In this document: positions 1 through 11,900 of the stretch, in pieces | Layout: each line of letters begins with the position of its first letter | Numbering within the stretch: position 1 is the stretch's first letter | Assembly: GCA_019155185.1 (NCBI GenBank) | Contig: CM032798.1 | Coordinates: forward strand, 5,469,501-5,533,500 | DNA length: 64,000 bases | From: Beaufortia kweichowensis | Lineage: Eukaryota; Chordata; Actinopteri; Cypriniformes; Gastromyzontidae | Reading direction: 5' to 3' | Notes under the pieces: model-generated | What the model was told of the DNA's origin: nothing | What the model saw: only the letters and a program-made list of their open reading frames with translations | The model's database searches: none | Made by a program: the position numbers and the translations under genes

Positions 1-2350
1 AAATAGACCTGTTGCCTAGTGACAAGAGACAGGGGGCAATTGACAAGATGACCAAGAGGATGCACAAAACTCTTGAGAACACTAGGTATGCACTATACTT
101 TCATGCACAGTAATATTCTATAACACACTATAATATTCTAAACTTTCTACATTTTGCTGTGATTTCATTCTAAGGACATTTTTTAATCTTAAAAGCTACT
201 TTTATTTTCTTGTTTGGTAGGTTTAAAGGTTGTCCTGTTATTGCTGTGGCAGCAAAACCTGGTGGTCCAGAGGCCCCAGATACAGAGGAAGCACAAGGAA
301 TCACTGAACTTATAGAAGTGAGTAAATGGTTATGTTTTCTCTGACAGATTTGCACTGCGGCCCAAAAGTCTAGACAGATATAGATCTAAACAGAAAGTTA
401 AGAGTTAAAATGTTACAATGAGGTTATAAGTTAAACATTTCATATTCTACTCTATTCATAGGTCTCTAATCATATGTAAGCAAATTTGTTACATGAATAA
501 CCTTTGTACAAAAGGTCAAATTTCCTTATTTTCATTGGTGCACAAAAGCAAATCATGCTTTTCATTTTGCAATTCACCTTTTTGCTTATTGGTATGGTTA
601 TAATAATATCATTTAGAAAGTAAATGTGTATTTAAAAAAAATGTTTTTTCCCTCTGCGTTTAGTTACTGAAGTCCCAGGCCTTTCTTCCTCAAAGAGATC
701 CATCAGGTGCTCTTCTGATGGCAGTAGATCACTGCTTTTCCATCCGTGGCCAGGGAACCGTCATTACCGGCACCATCCTGCAAGGATCGCTCGGTGTCAA
801 TGACACTGTGGAGATACCAGCTTTAAAAGTACATTGGCATACATCTAGACACAGTAAATACTTTTCATGTTAGAATTTGAGGTTAGAATTTAAATGATTT
901 AATTTATTTTTGCAGGTAACTCGCAAAGTGAAATCTATCCAGATGTTCCGTAAACCAGTTACCAGCGCCATGCAAGGGGATCGGGTTGGTGTGTGTGTGA
1001 CGCAGTTTGACCCAAAGCTTTTAGAACGAGGTGTAGTATGCACACCAGATTCATTGCGAACTCTTTATGCTGCTGTTATATCCGTCCATAAGATTGAATA
1101 CTATCGCGGAGCGTTAAGCAGCCGTGCAAAGTTCCACATCACCGTCGGACATGAAACCGTCATGGCGCGAATTTCGTTCTTCAATCGTGTGCCGTCCGGA
1201 AATCAAAATGGAAACTGTAGCCCCACTTCTCAAGAGCAATGCTCTTTCTCTTTTGATTGGGAGTTTCACTACCTGGATGAGTATTTGACTTGTCAGGCAG
1301 AAGGTGAGAGGCGGGAACTACAGCAATGGGCGTTGCTTGAGTTTGAACGACCCGTCACGTGTCCACCACTCTGCTTAGTGATTGGGTCACGGCTGGACTC
1401 GGATATCCATGGTAACACATGCAGGCTTGCCTTTAACGGAAAGCTGCTGGAAGGGTTTGAGGACAAAAACTACACAGAAACAGCATTGCCTCGACTGAAA
1501 ATTAGCAAAGATAAGCAGAAAGAAGGAGCAGTGGAACGGGTATGTTTTAGTTACATGTTAAATGTGTCATTTTTTTTTACATATGCTTTAGAGAAGTGTA
1601 TTTTGGCTTTAATTTGCAAGTTTTGGCAATCTTTATATCTTTGGTTAGGTGACAGATGACTACACTGTGATTGGTCGAAACTTGTTTAAGAAGGAAACCA
1701 ACCTTCAGCTGTTTGTGGGTTTGAAAGTTACACTGTCGACTGGAGAAACGGGGAACATTGAAGGCAGCTTTGGTCAGAGCGGCAAGATCAAAATCAGAAT
1801 ACCAGGTAAATAAGGCAAACACATTCTAAACACAACAACATACACATTCCTGGCCATACATGACACCAATTACATTAACATAAATAAGCTGCAGACATGG
1901 TTTTGCATGTTTGTTTGTTTTTTTAGGATAACTTTCAAATATGATACTGCCATATAGTACTTTCATTCCTCAAAAGACTCCCCATCTTAAACATACACAC
2001 ACTATTTTAATCATGTATGCACAAAAACTTAAGGAAAATGATTTTTGTATACTCGGACCTCATGTACATAAATATATGTGCGATTGGACCAAACATGAGA
2101 ATAATTGAAGAGCAAATACTGAAAAAGTTGTCACGTCAACTTCAATATTTCTCTTTCTCACTTGTTAGAGGGTCTGAAAGAAGAGACCAAGCAGCTTCTA
2201 TCCTCTTCCTCTAAGAAGAAGGGGAAGGGTGGGACTAAAAATGAATCATCGAAATCGGAGGAAACTAAACCTGACTCTCAACCAGTCACCATTCACCTGA
2301 ACTTTAAACGTTATATTTACGACCCACAGAAAAAAATGGTGCAATCCTGA
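1..2350 (+). CDS. eefsec: Selenocysteine-specific elongation factor eEFSec, 3' part (5' end outside window)
   Basis: Translation GTPase that brings Sec-tRNA to the ribosome at recoded UGA codons, working with SECIS RNA and SBP2. Six coding exons are visible: 1-85, 221-317, 664-828, 916-1539, 1649-1805, 2169-2350. All junctions are GT-AG and in phase, giving about 435 residues; the human protein is about 596, so the N-terminal G motifs lie to the left. The reading starts DLLPSDKRQGAIDKMTKRM, passes AAKPGGPEAPDTEE at the end of the GTPase domain, DHCFSIRGQGTVITGTILQG in domain 2, FHITVGHETVMARISFF in domain 3, and ends in the lysine-rich tail and FKRYIYDPQKKMVQS typical of the family. The large exon 4 (624 nt) covers most of domains 2-4. 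An AATAAA lies at 2582-2587. Identity is based on strong similarity to human EEFSEC recalled from memory. Confidence 0.95.
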
Positions 2351-4813
2351 CATTTACAATAATCCTTATGGGAGAGGATCCCATTTAAGAAAGGGAATGG
2401 GGAGAATCAGTAATATCAGATGCTGAGTATGAATACTGGTATGGGAAACCAGTATGTTTTGCTTGTGTGCAAAATTTATATTCTTTTAGTTTAGTTTTAT
2501 TATTCCATTACATACGGAATATTAAGAATCAACTACATTGAGGAAAAAAAACATTCCAATTTATGCTGTTGTATGATTTCTAATAAAAGGCTCTATTAGA
2601 AAAACATCTCTAGTAGAAATATGCTGTTCCTTAAAATTTTCTGCCTGATTAGACAGAGAGTTTTGTATAGATTGGCAGATATTTGTCTTGGAAAGTTACT
2701 TCTGAACATTAATAAGTATACATTTTTCCAATCTACAGCTGTATTTGTGTTTGCCTTTGTGTTTATATAAAAATAAAATATAGAAATAAACACAACTCAA
2801 AAAAGAAGACAATCTTATCATTGTTTAGCATTTTGCGTTACAGATTTGCATATGTATTCCTGTTTTATTATGGCAAAAAGCAGCTGTAGTAAAATACTAA
2901 ATGTCATCTGTATTGGACTTCCTTGTTTGTACCCGACGCTGCAGGTAAGAACAACGCTATTATTGTTGTTTAAAGAATTGCTAATAACTTTGGACTTTTT
3001 GAAGAAGTGCAAACATTAGAAAACGCCTGTTATTTTTATCTATACTTGTTTTTGACTAACAAATGTGCTGTTACAGGTTGATTTACAGTACTTACAGTTT
3101 TGACACTGGTTTCACTATCATCTAACGGACACTAAGGTCTGGTTTCACAGAATAAGCCAATGTCTTAGTTGAATTATGACATGTAAGTAGCTTTTATTAA
3201 CATGCTTTAGAAAAAAACATTACAAAATATGATTTGAATCAGGCCATGAGCCACTGGAAATTCATTATAAAAAATATAAAACGACATATAAAATAAATAA
3301 CATACGAAAAAAAATTCAGTGTTACAAAGATACAGCTACTACTCATCTCATTTTTGTGAGGATTAAAAGTTCATTGTATGTGTATGTCTAACTGTGCATT
3401 AATATTAATGAAGCAAAGTTACATTTCTCTCTTAATTACAGCAAGAAAAAGAAAGAATGCTCAGTTAAACGCTGCAGGCATCAAAACCCTATGTGTGTTT
3501 AACATAACATAAAGCCTTTCATGCTAAATTGGCCCCGCTCTGTGTTTGTGACATTGACTTTTGACATTTTTAAATACACACACTGTTTCTCTAGTTTTCC
3601 CTTCAGTGACTCTGATAGAAATCTCAGTATTTTATTTTGTGAGTGTGAGTGCATGCGTGTACTAGCCTTTGATATGACAGCTTGAGTCTGTTAACCTTTC
3701 TAATCAGGGTCCTTCATCAGAGAGGTCTTTTAGAGTGCCTGTTTAAAATTCATAAACGAATTAAAAGAGAAGAGGGCCAGAAAAAAAGAATAGAGGAAAA
3801 AGGGAAATAAAAAAACGTGTGATTTCCCACGAGGTAGGAAATGCAGATTGTCTCCTTCCTGACCCCAAGACCTGCACTGATCTCATGATGAGACCAAATT
3901 TGGGGGTAAAGTCACGCTCGGTGTTTGAGTTACCACTAACATGAATGCTATCGGCTTCATCAGCACGGCTGTTGGCATTCGTGAGTGTGTGCGTTTTTAA
4001 TTATTTTCTTTGAACTCAAAATTGTTACCTTAAAGAGCATTCTCTCTCTTGCTTCCTCTCCTTAAACTTTATTTTTCTCTCTCTGTGGATACTGTAATAG
4101 CAATGCCATATATGTATATATAGAGGGAGGTAGTACCCCCATTTGCTATGGCAAGCATCACTATGACTGTTGTGAATATCATGCTGTTTTATGAGTACAG
4201 GTATGCTAATATTTTTTAACAGAGTATGGTATAGACTGTAATGGGTGGCCTCTTTTGATCTGATAGTGAGCTTCAGCTATAACTTATAAATGGTTACCAA
4301 CAACACCCCATTGTGACATAAGAATTTGCACTGGCAATTCTTCACATTTTTTAAGCAAAAGTAAAACTTGCAGTCTGCAGTTATCTTGATTTCTGAGGGT
4401 GAATGGAAAAACCTGTGTACTCAGCCTTAGGTTTCATATAGTCTTCATATAGCTGTTAACACAGGCTTTATTTTCCTGGAAATGTAATTGCAATATAGTT
4501 ATTTATCGTTTGTGAACTATTAAAAGTGTCTGGATTGTATGTGCTTTGTAGCAGCAAACAGCTAAAACTAATAAGTCAAAATGCATTGTTTTCTACAGAC
4601 AGGTTTGAGATTCTCAATTAATCAATCACTTAGATGATTGACAAAATCCATCAATTCATCTATAAATCAATAGGCTGAGACTCTGTACTAATGATATTAT
4701 TGCTGGAAGAGCTTTTAGGCAGATAGTGTGCCTGTACTTAATTGTAATGTAAATGCGAAACTTTCATGAGTTCTGAGGTTCACTTTTGTAGAAATCAACA
4801 TATTTGCAACAGC
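2351..4813. other. Gene-free interval downstream of eefsec
   Basis: No open frame with gene-like features. It holds the eefsec 3' UTR (poly(A) signal 2582-2587) and AT-rich single-copy-looking sequence with short T and TA runs (about 4110-4126). Because it lies between eefsec and gata2 it could contain gata2 regulatory DNA, but I see no element I can name. Confidence 0.5.
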
Positions 4814-4956
4814 TTTCCTGTAGCTCAACTGGTAGCTTATGGTGATAGTGACAGAAAGGTCATGGGTTTGATATCCAGGGAACCCGTGTACTCATGAAAT
4901 GTATAGCTTGAATGCACTGCAAGTCACTTTGCATAAAAGTGTCTGCCAAATGTAAA
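4814..4956 (+). mobile_element. tRNA-derived SINE, cyprinid type
   Basis: The left part resembles a tRNA gene: an A-box-like TGTAGCTCAACTGG at about 4819 and a B-box-like GGTTTGATATCC at about 4865, with no tRNA fold or anticodon arm kept. The right part carries the tail shared by a very abundant cyprinid repeat, CTTTGCATAAAAGTGTCTGC followed by CAAATGTAAAT. Two further diverged copies are at 17781-17892 and 53529-53650. No clear target-site duplication was seen. Confidence 0.7.
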
Positions 4957-5510
4957 TATTTTATATAGATCTTATTAAATTCTGAGTGGGAGTTTAGTAT
5001 CTAAATAAGGGTGAGATATTATAAGCTTCACACACTATATATTATCATGTTTCCCTGTGAGCTGAAGTCTCTCATCCTCACAGAGTCATAAAAGTAACAC
5101 AGTCTTATAGCAGACAGTCATGTAACATACTCATTCAAGAAGTGCTTTGTTCTGGTCCATTACCCCCTTTCCATCCTTTCTTCTAATGCACTTTATCTCT
5201 GTCACTTCCTTGTTCTTTGTTACCTATTCTTTATGTTTGCTTTGTTTGGGTCTTTATGTCTATACAACCTTTTGCCCACACCTTCCTTTCTCTTATTTCT
5301 CTGTTCTTCAGATTTCTTTCAGGTCAGGCTTCTCCACAGCAGCTTTGTCGCTGTCTACTGTAGAATGTAGCTTTTGTCAAACAGTCATTTTATCTGTCTA
5401 TGAGAATTTGATCATATGAGCCTAATAAAGAAGAAATGAGTCAGGATTTATCATATGTTACAGTTATTTTATGAATAATAGGCACTTGGGCTAAACAACT
5501 TATTGGGTTT
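4957..5510. other. Gene-free AT-rich interval
   Basis: No gene seen. A 90-codon open frame at 5147-5419 is pyrimidine-rich, starts at a non-ATG codon and has no recognisable domain, so I treat it as chance. Confidence 0.4.
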
Positions 5511-5582
5511 TAAAGGCATAGTTCACCCAAAAATAAAAATTATGTCATAATTTTTTCACACATTCTTTCTTTTGTGAAACGT
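5511..5582 (+). mobile_element. MITE fragment, TTAAAGGG-GTTCACCC family (one end)
   Basis: Starts TTTTAAAGGCATAGTTCACC and continues with an A-rich AAAAATAAAAATTATGTCAT, the end sequence of a very common cyprinid non-autonomous DNA element, followed by CTTTCTTTTGTGAAAC. The opposite inverted end is not present, so this is a truncated copy. Related copies are at 19054-19153 and about 48160-48240. Confidence 0.6.
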
Positions 5583-8500
5583 CCATCAGACTGTCATTCT
5601 ACATTTCGTGATCAATTTGTTGACACAAGTGACAAGCACTTCAGTTTAAATCAGTGCGGCAAAAAAAGGAATTACAGAGGTCATTCTGTTTCAGATCAGG
5701 TCACACACATCCACTGTCAGACTCATTGGACCAATAAGCCAGCACAGTAAAAGCCTCCCACATCCTTTACTAAAAAAGACTAACCATATTAGCAGGCTCT
5801 CCATCTTATCTTCGAGCGATAAACAGGCAGCTATTAGATTACAGCTATTAAATTATAAACAGTCTCTAAACAAACAATTACCCGATTGTAAGTGTGGCAT
5901 GGGTAAACGTAGGTTAAACGTGTGTGCTGGGTTTATGGATGCATGGAGACGCTGTGTTGTGAGTAATGTATCCATGATGGTTCCATTGAAGTGTCCAAGA
6001 TTTTTTATTATGTTTAATGGCTTGAATTAGTTTGATAGCATCAGAAAATTACAATCAGATACCACCCTCAAACTCCCCATTTCTCTCTCTCCCTTGCACC
6101 CTGTTTCACCTTACACACACACACATATATATATAATTATACCACAGATGTTTCATTTGGATCTGCAAACATACAATCTTGAATCAAATGACATTTTAAT
6201 AAAACAGAACAGCTTTTCATTTTTTGTAGTATGCACTTAGGGAGAATGTATGTATAGGGTTAAGTCGTATTTGGGTTTCATTATGTATACTAATTACAGT
6301 TGATGTTGTAATGACCCAGCTGTCACTCAATGCAGCTCTCGGGTTACTGTAGCAATGAGTTTGCTATTTTACCCATAAACCTCTGAGATTTTTCAATCAC
6401 AACAAAAAAAATACACAATAGCAGCTCACTGAAGGAGTCGTCTGAGTTTGTGTGTAGTGTAAAGAAATGTGTACAGAAATGAGCTTTTGTGTGAATTGTT
6501 TTTAAGGTGCAAGTATCAGATTCTATAAACCTTTTCTTTCTTTTTTCCTTCATTTTCCCCACATTTTATAAATATTTGTCAGTCAGCCAGTCTTATCTTA
6601 AATCTAAAGCTGGACTGCTCTGTGCCTGCTCTCTTTTCTTTTTTTGTCCTTTTGCTTCATAACTCTTTCACCGACTTTGTGAACATTGAATATATACAAA
6701 CTATTCAACATTTGCTGTTAACTTTAGCCATTTAAAAGTCATTACATGTGACCCTATCTGTGAAAACTAGGCATCTCAAAATCAAATTATGAAATAACGA
6801 GCATCAAAGTTTGATTTCACCTATACATAACTATGATTTCAATTTTTACATGTTATTACTCAGTCAATATTAAAGATATCAAGGTTATAATTTTTTGTGT
6901 TCTTTACAGTATGTAGGATGATTTAATGTAGAAAATAATAAATCACTAAAAATCAGGCAGGGTCACATATTGTTCACCTTGTGTATTTACATTAAAAACA
7001 GACTTTTAGGTCTCCATCATGTGCTCCTGTTGAGTCATTTATTTCAGTGAGTGTGTCTGCATTCACTGCTTTAAAGCCAGATAACTTTAGTGTATTTAGA
7101 TCCAGTCCCCTCCTGCCTCCGGCCTACTTTTCTGCCTCTAAGGTTTCCCTCAGGACAAAACCACTAAGACAGGGAAAATAAAAGAGAGTGGGAAAGAGAA
7201 GCAAGTAGATCTGTTACAGTGTTTCATGAGGATGGCAGTAAAACACACATATACACTCTCACACACACCTTCACCTCCTCACACCGCCAAACCGTCCCTA
7301 GGGAAGGCAACTGAATGCTCACAGTTGGTGTTTGTCAAATAAGCGATTGTTCTGAGACAGAGGATGAATTAATTTACCTGCTGAACTGGAAGATAAGGAG
7401 AAGAGAATAAAAGGAATTGAATGTTGCCTGGCCTGTGTTTATAGGAGGGTTCTGTTGTGTCCCAGATTTAACACACAATGTTTGCAAATAGCTACATCAG
7501 TTGGGTCAAACAAACATACTAGGATACAGCTAACGTTATTTATCACAAAAAATAGGAAATGCATATTAGTTCGTGTTTTTTTTTTAATATATATTTTAGT
7601 GACTTTGGAGTTTGTTTTGGATTATCACAGACTTTACACTATATAATACTGTATATTAAATAATATATAATATTGTATTTTTAACAGAATCACAAACATT
7701 GTGATAAATACATGTTTTGCTTACAGTTGATAATTCATTTTTTATGGGTTCCTGAAGCAGTGTCTACTATAAAAAGTATGGTTTATTATTTAAATGAATA
7801 AAATGAATGAGAAAATAACAGCTGGCCTATGTGACTAAAATATTGGAGATAAAAACTGTTTTATATTCAACTTAATGTTGCAAAAGTTACTGTATATTAT
7901 TGGCAGATGCGTTTTTAGAGTTTTTGCAGTTTTTAATTACCGTTTTCAAACTTGTCATTGTTAGCACTACTAAATGAGCTAAACTGTACACACTACATAA
8001 TACACACCTGTGAAAGGCTGGTCTTATCATGACCTCTAGTCACCCGAACACAAAAGACTTTCTCTGCTCTTGTATCTTTATCTCATCTCTCCATTTACTC
8101 TTGTCTCTCTAGAGTCCTGCTCTTCATTCTCTGCTTTGGTCTAGTCAGTATGCTGATAAGGTCTTTAGTTGTGTATCTGTGCAACAGTGTGTAGAGCCAC
8201 ACGTGTGTGATTGTTATGTGTCGGTTGCATAGTCACCTCTCAGTATAGTAACTTTTTGCAAATAAGACAGTTTGCAAATAAGACATTTTACACAATGTAA
8301 AATAGTATTTAAATTGTTTATTAAACAAACCTTCAACTTACACATTACGCAGTAAAAAAAAAAAGTATGTATGTTGTGTGGTATTAATGTGTGTACCGAG
8401 AACATGAATGGTGTAACAATTGCTATTATAGTCTGAAAATAATAGCGAAGGAAGAAATAATTTAAAGCAATAAGTATAATTACAAATGGTATAGAGAGTC

Positions 8501-8954
8501 TGTTCAGTCTAAACACTTATTATGATTTTTATTGGCTTTAAAACTGAAGAATCACTGTTTATATGATGTGTACTCTCAGTACATTCAGTGAAATGTGGAT
8601 TTAATAGAATAAATATGACAATTTATTCAGTTTATTCCAGCTATTTATTATTAATTGATTGATTATTTTTTCTTTGTTGGCTTAAATACATTTTTTTTAA
8701 ATCCACAAAATAAAGTGCAAATTAATTTTATTCAACACCAAATAGATGTTTATATCAAAACAAACAATAAACAAACCATGTTTACTGTGTTTTAAATAAT
8801 GAACATTTAATGTAACTAAGATTAAAACATTAAGTAAAAGTTTTACAGGGTGTGTTGCAACCGGTCACTTGACCTGAATAAGTGAAGCACAAGAATACAG
8901 TGGTTGTCATATGTATTTTAATTTATGTTTATTGAGTATGATGGTATCTTTCTC
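5583..8954. other. Gene-free interval downstream of gata2
   Basis: No gene recognised. Contains a short (CA)n/(TA)n tract at about 6113-6137, several WGATAR motifs (see 8021-8160), and a possible gata2 poly(A) signal on the minus strand at 8928-8933. Open frames here (for example 8214-8516 on the minus strand) are AT-rich and without domains. Confidence 0.4.
8021..8160. promoter_or_regulatory. Cluster of three GATA motifs, candidate cis element
   Basis: CTTATCA at 8023-8029, TTATCT at 8078-8083 and TGATAAG at 8154-8160 are all consensus WGATAR sites (two on the minus strand) within 140 bp, with a CACCTG E-box just to the left (about 8007). The cluster is about 0.8 kb beyond the stop codon of a GATA factor gene, and vertebrate GATA2 is known to regulate itself. 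Function is inference only; a cluster this size can arise by chance in AT-rich DNA. Confidence 0.25.
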
Positions 8955-11900
8955 TCAGCCTATGGCAGTGACTAAACTAGTGTGACTGAATGCAGGATGT
9001 AATTGTATGGGCGTGGTCATATTAAAGGGGTGGGGCATGTTGACCATGTGGCCAAAAGTGGATGGTTTGTCTTGCATACAGTTGTCAATTTGTTGATAGT
9101 CCCCTCTTCTTTTCTTAGGTCTGCTAGACATTTTCCGATTACGAGTCTGAATTCCATCCTTCTTCATAGTTAGGGGGCGGTTTACCTGAACGCGCAATCA
9201 CACAGAGGAATTATGATACTAAGTTTGACAGTCATAACAAAGAACACTGCAAATTGATTTGCGCCAAAGTGCCAAATTGAGACAAAGTATACTTTAACTC
9301 ACATTGTGTAGTTTGTAGTATAGACCACAGGCATTACAAACAGGTTCCCCGTTGGCATTACGTCTCCAAAGTGTGGTGGTGCCAGTCTGGCAGTTGGCAC
9401 AACAGGTGCCTGCTCGCCGTGAGGCTGACTGAAACATACATAACACAAATACACAGATAAAGTTTAAACAACCTGCAACTGTGATGCTTTGATCAGGTAC
9501 ATAATATAATATAAAGATGTTGAACAAAAATATAATGTGGAAAAATAGATTTGACGCCAATTTAAGGAACCCTGAAGCAATGCAAAATTTTGCTACGTAC
9601 AGTAGCCTGAATTTTATATTTATATAGACAAGCTTGTTTGTCATTTTAGAATATTGAGATTAAATAGTATATACTGACTATAAAATAATAGAATTATATA
9701 CAAATAATAAAATACTGTAAAAATTCATTTATAATTTGTACTGTATAAAATGTGATTATTCCAACATATAGAAACAGGTCACTTTCTTTGTCGTAATCTT
9801 AGAAATTCTCATGTTATGTTACGCTTTTGTACAAACCATTCAGTCGTCACTATACCGCCTCTCCTATCCACATCTCTAATTTATTTTTCTTTAATGTCCG
9901 CTTAATAGAATGCTGCTGGGGTAAATTAGTCTCTCCACATGCCAAAGCAAAACAGAGCGAGAAACCAACCGCGAACGGAAGTGTTTTTGGGTCTCGCGGC
10001 GTTATCGGTACCGGGCAGACATCCTGCCACGGAAACAAATCCACCGACCTGTCTGCGCGCGCCTCCAAATATACGACCTGTAGCTGATGTAGAAGCACTC
10101 TGACTAAAGCGAGAAATCCGAAGCTAGTCAAACTAAAATTTACAGCTAATGCGCTCAGAATGGAGAAATCCGTAAAGGCAGTCACGCTGATTTATTACGC
10201 GTTTTCCTTATTTTTCAATTCTGCAAACCTTTACTGCTAAAGCCACTTCATCAGACTGTTTTAAACGTTTAATAAGATAATGTTTGGGGTAAGAAGGTTA
10301 AAATTCTATATAATATATAATATTTTATTTAAATCTTTTTTTATATCTTTCAATTTTTAAAGCGATGTTCTGCAAAAAGTGCAAAAAGATTTGATGTGTG
10401 TGAATACAACTCTTAACGCGAATTTTACTGGCAGAGGGAATATTGTAGCAGGCAAATATGTGGACCAAATATTCATATTATAGGTGTTTTTATTGTATAT
10501 ATAATAATAAACATAAAAAGTAAATGCCGTTTACACAATATAATAACATAATTGAATATTCAAATTGAGTTAACATGATACTACCAGGAATAAATTAGGT
10601 ATCCGATTTCTGCTCACGTTTACACTTATTTATGCTAATGAATTCTAATGCATTACTTGCTGTTTAGGCCAGTTAACAGGGCCATGCACACACACAGTGC
10701 ATACAAGCAGCGTACATCACATTGGCACAATGCTAGTGAAATTGAAATTCTCTTGGAGTTTTGTTTTTATTATTTATTTATTTTTTCTAGTAAGCAGTGT
10801 TTTTATTTGACATTCAGACTATTTCTGTGTAAACAAATGCGTATTGTTGTAATGAAACCTATATGTGGCGAACATATATGACAGACAAACAATTATTAAT
10901 GTATGTTTATGTATGCATGTGGCACCTACCAGTCGTCTCTTGGGTTTGATGAGTGGTCGGTTCTGGCCATTCATCTTGTGGTAAAGTCCACATGCATTAC
11001 ACAAATAATGTCCTGTTCCATCCCTTCGCCACAGAGGAGTTGATGTAGCTCCACAGTTCACACACTCGCGTCCTTCCGGCAGAAATACACAAAATGAGGA
11101 GAGAGGAAATAAAATCTTGAGCAACCTGTTCATCCTAAATGTAATGATTGCGGTAATGTGGTTATGCACAGGAATATTATGACGTGGTAATCTGTTTTCT
11201 GAAGAATGTGAAAGTTTCAAGGCAGTTTTCACATGAAAAGATTATGCAACGCAGATGTGCTTAAAAGCTGCTCCAGAGACAAGACACACAGTTGAGTTGG
11301 GCACCTGGCGCTTCCTTCATAACAATCCAAATACTGTACGTCACTTGCATAAAAATGACACATTAAAATATTTTACATTATGTGAAAGTTTATACTTTGC
11401 TTGGACCTTTTTGTAGCACTTACGGTGTTCATGTTACATGTTGCACATTATTGTAATGCATATTTAGGAGCTGCTCCATAAAATAATTATAAAGTTAAAA
11501 GCTACATTACTTGACTGTTACATGAACACTGTAAGTGTGGCCCCAATTGTTTACCGGCAGCAGATGTTTAAAGCTAGACATTTAACATCTAACGGTGTGG
11601 GTTTCTTTGTTAAAGTGAACTACGAACTCTGAGGTTACCTGAGAAAGCGCGACTTTTGCTTTTGCATCTAGATGGCATGTTGCTCGCACAGCTCCCGAGC
11701 GCACTTCTGGAGTGAAATACACTGCCGGGGTACTCGTGCGCTCCAGATAAAGCATAATCGGGGTACGAGGGTATATGTGTCGTAGACTGAGTTAGATTGC
11801 TGCGTATTGGGCTTGAGCACTCCATCTTCATCCCGTCGACGAAACACAGGTGGTACTTCCCAGTGTCCCTTACAGCAGCAGCGCACGCAGGGCCAGGGGA

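Noticed and set aside
4814..4956. Possible functional tRNA gene
   Set aside because: A- and B-box-like segments are present, but no cloverleaf or anticodon loop and the element carries a SINE tail, so it is called a SINE.
5147..5419. 90-codon plus-strand open frame in the eefsec-gata2 interval
   Set aside because: Opens at a non-ATG codon, pyrimidine-rich composition, no domain, no splice or poly(A) context; reads as chance.
8214..8516. 100-codon minus-strand open frame beyond gata2
   Set aside because: AT-driven Phe/Ile/Leu-rich translation with no recognisable motif; not supported as a gene.
9429..10929. Conserved GATA2 intronic enhancer (CATCTG-N8-AGATAA)
   Set aside because: Single AGATAA and GATAA cores exist (for example about 9454 and 10274), but not with the required E-box spacing, as far as I can read by eye.
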